Source of the DNA: Archaeoglobales archaeon
Lineage (GTDB): Archaea; Halobacteriota; Archaeoglobi; Archaeoglobales; Archaeoglobaceae
Reading direction: 5' to 3'
Assembly (NCBI GenBank): GCA_003662985.1
Contig: QMZD01000021.1
Coordinates: forward strand, 1 to 11,704
DNA length: 11,704 nucleotides
Shown here: one piece after another, positions 8,121 to 11,704 of the stretch
How positions within the stretch are numbered: the first letter of the stretch is position 1
How the letters are laid out: every line of letters begins with the position of its first letter
Notes under the pieces: model-generated
Told to the model about the DNA's origin: nothing
Database searches by the model: none
Seen by the model: the letters and a program-made list of their open reading frames with translations, nothing else
Position numbers and translations under genes: made by a program

Positions 8121-8413
8121 ATGAATTACGAAAAGGTAACCCCACCAGAAGGAGAGAAAATCAGGTACAAGGAAGGCGAACTCGTAGTTCCTGAAAACCA
8201 ATCATTTCCTATTTCGAGGGAGAGGTGTAGGCAAAGACGTTGTGCTGGCAGCTATAAAAGTCCTTAGCAAGGCTGCCGAACTCACTGGCAGATATCACGT
8301 GGCCCAAGATTTATGCAGAGAGAGGATCCTACAAATTATATGGAAAATACTTGCCGGAGGATACGATCAGAGCTATAAAAGAGTTCAGAGTCTTTTTGAA
8401 AGGGTTCCTATAA
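8121..8413 (+). pseudogene. icd: 5' remnant of NADP-type isocitrate dehydrogenase, frameshifted and truncated
   Basis: An ATG with GGTGAT 3 nt upstream begins V-T-P-P-E-G-E-K-I and E-L-V-V-P-E-N, which match the start of NADP-isocitrate dehydrogenase. The homology then continues only by changing frame. Frame 3 serves to about 8198; frame 2 (8201-8224) reads I-I-S-Y-F-E-G-E; frame 1 (8227-8290) reads V-G-K-D-V-V-L-A-A-I-K-V-L; and frame 2 (8291-8413) reads I-T-W-P-K-I-Y-A then L-Y-G-K-Y-L-P-E-D-T-I-R-A-I-K-E-F-R. It ends in TAA where the family would continue with K-G-P-L-T-T-P. About 97 of roughly 410 residues are left, and the phosphate/substrate serine region and the cofactor domain are missing. 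The gene formerly encoded the enzyme converting isocitrate to 2-oxoglutarate. A functional copy elsewhere cannot be assessed here. Confidence 0.88.
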
Positions 8414-8488
8414 AAGAGGAAAATAAAATACTATCGGACTTAAAAGCAGAACCGGATAAGTGATTCAGTCTAACAAGACAGAAACTTA

Positions 8489-8761
8489 ATGAAAGATTCG
8501 AGACCTTACGTTAATCCTTTAAGAGGGCATTTAATCTTCGGCATAATATTTGTTGCCTTTTACATTATTTTAAGGAATGTAATAATGCCTGACATCAAGA
8601 TTGAATTTTATTCTCCTCTAATTTTGGGAATAGTAATCCATCTAATCGTCGTCAGGCGATTAAACCTCATTTCAGACTCTTTAATCCCAAAAGTGGGAGA
8701 GCTAAGAAAAGATCCAATACCCTCCACTTCAAGAGCAAGGAGAGTTATCAGAAATGGCTAG
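8489..8761 (+). CDS. Small hypothetical two-helix membrane protein
   Basis: I do not recognise this 90-residue protein. It has two likely membrane helices (about residues 15-34 and 41-58). A short acidic/aromatic loop lies between them, and a basic tail rich in Arg, Ser and Pro follows from about residue 59. No Shine-Dalgarno is evident before the ATG, and no good TATA box was seen, so the start and the expression are uncertain. It lies just after the icd break and before the surface protein, on the same strand, and small two-helix proteins are common next to envelope genes of archaeal viruses. Given the decay on both sides it may itself be incomplete. It could alternatively be a fragment of a cellular gene moved in by rearrangement. 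Confidence 0.5.
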   Translation: MKDSRPYVNPLRGHLIFGIIFVAFYIILRNVIMPDIKIEFYSPLILGIVIHLIVVRRLNLISDSLIPKVGELRKDPIPSTSRARRVIRNG

Positions 8762-8862
8762 CCTACAATTGGATTCATAATCGCTCGAAGATGGGAAAAC
8801 CTCCACATAAGCGGGTTGTGATTGCTGGAAAACCTCACAAAGTAAAGCATCCAAGGAGTTGA
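8716..8862 (+). pseudogene. Remnant of a small basic protein (frame 1)
   Basis: Frame 1 is open from 8605 to a TGA at 8860-8862 but contains no upstream start codon; the only ATG is at 8791. The last 40 or so residues look like real protein: F-K-S-K-E-S-Y-Q-K-W-L-A-Y-N-W-I-H is followed by a glycine/proline/lysine-rich part with R-V-V-I-A-G-K-P-H-K-V-K-H. The repeated G-K-P-x-H-K-x-V is notable. The stop is 4 nt before the next gene, and that gene's GGAG site overlaps its end, as in an operon. It is probably the 3' part of a small basic, perhaps nucleic-acid-binding, element protein whose start was lost by an indel or deletion. The first 82 nt or so (to 8797) overlap the membrane-protein frame and adjoining bases. 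Family unknown. Confidence 0.4.
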
Positions 8863-8866
8863 GACC

Positions 8867-10255
8867 ATGAAACGTTTATTTTTGGTTATTTTAATGATCC
8901 TCGTTTTACCTCTAATAGTTAATGCTGAAATCTGCAAAGATACCACTAACTGGTGGACTGGTTACACTTCATACAATCGTGTAGATTCAGGAATCGACTT
9001 TTCGACTTCTGATCCAGCCCAAAAGAACGATTACCTTTCGTACATGGCTTTTAAATACAAAGGACAGCCAATAAGAGCAATAGCTCTTTACTCTAACAAA
9101 ATTTACATCTTCAAAGTTGCCTACACGGGATTAACACTTTATAACTTCTCGGGAACTGCAACATTGAAGGATGTAAACGATAACATCCTAGGAAATGCTT
9201 CTTATGAGGTAAAGAGAAACTACAAGCTTTTAACTGATATATGGAAGGGATACGTAGGGTTTACTTTTGGGATTCTGATATCGATTGGAATCAGATCCAA
9301 TACGATCAGGAGATAAGGGTTTACTTCAATGCTCCAGAAGTTGAAGGTCATACATTCTCAAAATTTGTTCCCAACATCTACGATGGTTCAGCTTTTACCG
9401 TTGAAGGGAACACTTTGGAGGAGTACGATATCGGTTTCTATGCAAAAGCTCAGGAGGATGTATGGGAAACGGGGTTTCTTCGAGATCTTCCATTATCGAG
9501 CTCAAGGGAATCCAGTAGTTCAGAGATTGAGGTTTTTGGTTACTAATGCAGAACTTGCAGAAGATGTTTATTATCAACTAACTCAGGTATACTAAGTAGG
9601 GGAACTTTACAAGTTCGAAGCTTGGAACTTTTCAGGGGAAACGTACAACTTTGTAATAACTGATTACTCAAACAACGTTTATACAAGCGTAAATTCACCA
9701 GAACCCTTTGAATACTACACGTTTAACGCAATTAAAAGCGTTGAGCTCAGAAATCCGGATACTGATGAACTGATCGAGACTTTAAACTTTGAATATTGTG
9801 GAGTTCCCGGAAGAGGGGGAGAAGAGAGCAATAACGCAACCGTGAGCTTCTACTTTATCGATGTTACGGATAACTCGATTATTAACGACGTTCAGCTCCA
9901 ACAACTATGGAACTGCTGTTATAGAGGTTGATCCTAATTCAACCTACGAGTACTCAGTTTCAAAGGATGGATACTATTCCGTTCACGATTCCGTAACCGT
10001 TGGAACTGAACAAGAAACCGTTACTGTTACCCTAATCCATGTTATTCCTACTTCTACCCCCACCCCTACCCCTACGGCCTCACCTACTCCCACATCTACG
10101 CCTTCAGGAGGAACTGGAGGCTTAGGAGGGAATTATGACACTTATGATTGGATAGAGGAATCAACCTCATCTATCAGAATGCTGAGGGATTGATTGGGTT
10201 GGGATTGTTTGCCTCCTTTGTTGGATTCTTGAAGCTCATGAGGTGGAGGAGATGA
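8867..10255 (+). pseudogene. Virus-like anchored surface (spike-type) protein, broken by four frame changes and a stop
   Basis: This reading begins with a GGAG site and an ATG, then a signal peptide (about residues 1-20, ending V-N-A). The sequence continues only by switching frame: frame 2 to about 9258, frame 1 to about 9477, frame 2 to about 9896 with an in-frame TAA at 9593-9595 (CAA would give Gln), frame 3 to about 10155, then frame 2 to the TGA at 10253-10255. Repaired, it is about 460 residues. It has an aromatic-rich beta-type ectodomain and a carboxypeptidase-regulatory/PEGA-like fold near 9830-10045 with G-T-A-V-I-E-V and Y-E-Y-S-V-S-K-D-G-Y-Y. A Thr/Pro/Ser stalk (about 10048-10110), a glycine patch, one C-terminal helix and a terminal R-W-R-R follow. 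That architecture fits an envelope spike or adhesin. The final TGA overlaps the next ATG. The specific family is not recognised. Confidence 0.75.
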
Positions 10256-11148
10256 TCAGGAAGCTAATCCCGTTTTTCTCGGTTTCCTTAATGCTCTTAA
10301 TGGTAACTCCCACCTCAGCTTCAATATTTGATTTACTTGGAGAACCGGAAATTTGGATCAGCTTAACAGATATCCAAGATTCTTTTACTTATGTTGCTCC
10401 AGAGGGTAAAGTGGTTATTGATGCCAAATACTACCTCGATTCAGGGGGAAAGCTTGCAAACATCTATGCTGACATCCCTAAGTACCCGATCAAGAACTAC
10501 GGAAAGTTCAAGGTGATAACTGGCGGTGATCGCTTTCTCGTCGAGAGAAAGTTCAAAGATCCCTTCTTCATCAAAAACCATGCTCGATTGATCTTCTCGG
10601 CCAACGAACTTCCTGAAGTCAACGATACCACCTATGCATTCTGGAGGAGGTGGGTAATTGTAGAATTCCCAAACAAGTTTCCACCAAATCCCAACTTATT
10701 GGATGATTTAACAATCGGAAAAGAACTTTCCGGCCTTCTAAATAAGGTCCTCTACAACTTAACTAGAATCGAGGAAGTTGGGGTAACTAAGACCGACAAA
10801 GTCGAAAAGGCGATGCAGGAGTGGATGGCTCGATCGAATAACGTCTATGCCTTCGTAAGAGAGATGCCTGAAATTGATCCAGCTGCTTATGAAGAGAAGG
10901 ACAAGCTTTATTCAGCCTATACCCAATTTTACTCTGAAAAAGGTTATCCTCCAAAAGCGAAGAACGTCTTTGCTCAGGAACTTCCACGTTTTGTTCCGGT
11001 GAGGGCTGAAAGGCCGAGGCTGCATGGCAAGAGAGTTCAAGTGTGGAGAGGTATCAGACTAAAAGAAGTAAAACCAGAGGATGTTGCTATTGAATCTGAA
11101 GGATTTTGTTACGATGTTGATTTAACAAAGTATGAAGGTGGTTGGTGA
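10252..11148 (+). CDS. Chimeric frame: signal peptide fused to C-terminal D5/P4-type primase-helicase
   Basis: This open frame encodes 298 residues from an ATG that overlaps the previous TGA and follows GGTGGAGG; a GTG at 10243 is also possible. Residues 1-24 form a classical signal peptide ending S-A-S, and residues 25-65 look like the start of another exported protein. From about residue 66 the sequence is a virus/plasmid primase-helicase: G-K-L-A-N-I-Y-A-D-I-P (Walker B region), G-K-F-K-V-I-T-G-G-D, L-I-F-S-A-N-E-L-P near 113-121, F-W-R-R-W, and then a C-terminal winged-helix-type domain. No Walker A (G-x4-G-K-S/T) exists, so it cannot work as an ATPase. An exported helicase makes no sense, so I infer that an in-frame deletion joined two genes near 10441-10455. 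Automated annotation would probably call it a P4-family primase. Confidence 0.8.
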   Translation: MIRKLIPFFSVSLMLLMVTPTSASIFDLLGEPEIWISLTDIQDSFTYVAPEGKVVIDAKYYLDSGGKLANIYADIPKYPIKNYGKFKVITGGDRFLVERKFKDPFFIKNHARLIFSANELPEVNDTTYAFWRRWVIVEFPNKFPPNPNLLDDLTIGKELSGLLNKVLYNLTRIEEVGVTKTDKVEKAMQEWMARSNNVYAFVREMPEIDPAAYEEKDKLYSAYTQFYSEKGYPPKAKNVFAQELPRFVPVRAERPRLHGKRVQVWRGIRLKEVKPEDVAIESEGFCYDVDLTKYEGGW

Positions 11149-11165
11149 TCTTAATTTACAATCCC

Positions 11166-11178
11166 TCACAATGTGTGA
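11166..11178 (+). promoter_or_regulatory. Candidate operator palindrome upstream of the AbrB-like gene
   Basis: TCACA-ATG-TGTGA is a perfect 5-bp inverted repeat with a 3-nt centre, 7 nt before the BRE/TATA element. A dimeric regulator could bind there, possibly the downstream product itself. This is inference from position only. Confidence 0.35.
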
Positions 11179-11184
11179 TTTGGA

Positions 11185-11200
11185 CGAAAAACTTTATATA
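11185..11200 (+). promoter_or_regulatory. BRE/TATA promoter of the AbrB-like gene
   Basis: CGAAAAAC is followed by TTTATATA, a near-consensus archaeal BRE and TATA box. The centre of the TATA box is about 27 nt before the ATG at 11224, predicting a transcript that starts only a few nucleotides before the coding region. No Shine-Dalgarno is present, which fits leaderless translation. Confidence 0.75.
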
Positions 11201-11223
11201 TTTTGGACTAAAGAAGTGTAAAC

Positions 11224-11520
11224 ATGAAACTCAAGAAAGTAGGAAAGGTGAAGATTGGGAAGGATTCAACAAAAGGGTATGTTTATCCAAAGCTTAGACT
11301 CCCTAAAGACTTTAGCGATTTGATAGGGGAAAAAGTGAACATCTATGAGGCTTTTCTGGAGGGAGGTAGAGGGATTTTAATCCTTCCTGAAGGAGTTGGG
11401 CAAATTGGACAAAATGAGTTGGACAATTTGGAAGTAGTTGGACGGAAAGATGAAACTGAGGAAAGACTTTCAAGGTTGGAAAAAGCTATTGAAAAATTAA
11501 CCAAGCTTATTGAGGAATAA
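11224..11520 (+). CDS. Small AbrB-like (swapped-hairpin) DNA-binding regulator with coiled-coil tail
   Basis: This 98-residue protein is intact. Residues about 5-58 have the alternating beta-strand pattern of an AbrB/SpoVT-type domain: basic K-V-G-K-V-K-I-G-K, then Y-P-K-L-R-L-P-K-D-F near 21-30, a G-E-K-V-N-I-Y-E strand and a short I-L-I-L-P strand. The last 25 residues (from about 74) are a charged heptad-like helix with E-E-R-L-S-R-L-E-K-A-I-E-K-L, likely a coiled coil for oligomerisation. Such proteins are common in archaeal chromosomes and in their viruses and plasmids as repressors or antitoxin-like regulators; no toxin gene is adjacent. It has its own promoter and a possible operator. 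It is the only clearly undamaged gene of the element, so it may be kept by selection. The target is unknown. Confidence 0.7.
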   Translation: MKLKKVGKVKIGKDSTKGYVYPKLRLPKDFSDLIGEKVNIYEAFLEGGRGILILPEGVGQIGQNELDNLEVVGRKDETEERLSRLEKAIEKLTKLIEE

Positions 11521-11553
11521 GCCTGAAAATAAGCAAGAGACATCCGAGGAGAA

Positions 11554-11626
11554 TGGGCTCGGCCGGATTTGAACCGGCGACCTCCGCCTTGTAAGGGCGA
11601 CGTCATAACCGCTAGACCACGAGCCC
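11554..11626 (-). tRNA. tRNA-Val (anticodon UAC)
   Basis: On the minus strand the sequence folds into a complete cloverleaf. It has a 7-bp acceptor (GGGCTCG/CGAGCCC), a D arm with GTC/GAC, and an anticodon stem closed around CTTACAA, giving anticodon TAC (UAC, valine GUA and other GUN). A five-base variable loop and a T arm GCCGG-TTCAAAT-CCGGC complete it. The discriminator base is A and CCA is not encoded. There is no intron. Its 3' end faces the decayed element to the left, where a short T-rich stretch on the minus strand (about 11523-11532) may end transcription. Confidence 0.95.
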
Positions 11627-11660
11627 TCCTTAATGCCTACTAATGCTATCAGCACGTCAG

Positions 11661-11675
11661 CTATTAAAGTTTAAC
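11661..11675 (-). promoter_or_regulatory. Possible TATA promoter of tRNA-Val
   Basis: The minus strand reads GTTAAACTTTAATAG about 35-49 nt before the tRNA 5' end, a distance that would start transcription roughly 10-15 nt ahead of the mature tRNA. The match to a TATA box is moderate. Confidence 0.4.
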
Positions 11676-11704
11676 GATACCCAGCTATCAGGCTGGTGGA
11701 AAAA

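Larger units (their letters stand above)
8414..11553. mobile_element. Decayed integrated virus/plasmid next to tRNA-Val
   Basis: This stretch holds a set of genes unlike the flanking metabolic operons: a small membrane protein, a basic small-protein remnant, a signal-peptide surface protein with a C-terminal anchor, a primase-helicase fragment and an AbrB-like regulator. Several are broken. The right side ends at the 3' end of a tRNA gene, a common archaeal integration site. No integrase gene and no second copy of the tRNA 3' end were found, so both limits are approximate. It may be a remnant of a virus or of a virus-related plasmid; the structural-type proteins favour a virus with a membrane, but this is inference. 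Confidence 0.55.

Noticed and set aside
8242..8463. A separate 73-residue gene starting at GTG 8242
   Set aside because: Its first 16 residues are icd sequence in one of the shifted frames; beyond about 8290 it leaves the icd reading and looks random.
10048..10110. Thr/Pro codon repeats as a CRISPR or simple-repeat array
   Set aside because: There are no spacers; it is a short low-complexity protein stalk, like the similar linker in the TAXI lipoprotein.
8867..10255. Programmed frameshifting in the surface protein
   Set aside because: Four frame changes of both directions plus a stop, without evident slippery sites at each, fit decay rather than recoding.
10243..11148. Functional P4-family primase
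   Set aside because: It lacks the primase part and Walker A, and begins with a signal peptide.
11681..11696. CCAGC-TATCAG-GCTGG hairpin as a terminator
   Set aside because: It is followed by A residues on the plus strand and sits upstream of the tRNA on the minus strand, so no poly-T tract follows it in a useful direction.

Overview
The window looks archaeal, most likely a thermophilic euryarchaeote; Archaeoglobales is my best guess, from gene content rather than any database match. The evidence is: BRE/TATA-type promoters about 25 nt ahead of leaderless starts, GGTGA/GAGGTG Shine-Dalgarno sites inside operons, AGA/AGG-rich arginine codons, a tRNA gene without encoded CCA, a TAXI-type TRAP transporter, and a virus/plasmid-type primase-helicase remnant. 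Region 1 (1-4703, minus strand) is a compact operon transcribed right to left: a TAXI-family lipoprotein binding protein, a fused 4TM/12TM TRAP permease, a PrpF/DUF453 isomerase overlapping the permease by 4 nt, and, 3 nt further on, the start of an EamA/DMT transporter that runs off the left edge. Together they suggest sodium-driven uptake of a tricarboxylate or an aconitate/itaconate-like acid and its isomerisation. Region 2 (4704-8112) opens with a divergent promoter region, followed by an intact plus-strand succinate dehydrogenase/fumarate reductase operon in the order A-C-D-B. Each junction overlaps or is only a few nucleotides long, and flavin and iron-sulfur motifs are complete. Region 3 (8121-8413) begins with a well-formed ribosome site and start codon of an NADP-type isocitrate dehydrogenase gene. 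Only about the first quarter survives, broken by three frame changes, so icd was once cotranscribed with sdh and is now dead at this place. Region 4 (about 8414-11553) is a decayed integrated virus or plasmid. It holds a small membrane protein, a small basic-protein remnant, and a surface protein with signal peptide, Thr/Pro stalk and C-terminal membrane anchor that is broken by four frame changes and a stop. It also holds an open frame joining a signal peptide to the C-terminal part of a D5/P4-type primase-helicase without its Walker A site, and an intact AbrB-like regulator with its own promoter. Region 5 (11554-11704) is a tRNA-Val(UAC) gene on the minus strand. Its 3' end faces the element, which is the geometry expected after integration at a tRNA gene. 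The main result is the contrast between about 8 kb of intact metabolic operons and about 3 kb of broken, fused and truncated genes that begins right after sdhB.
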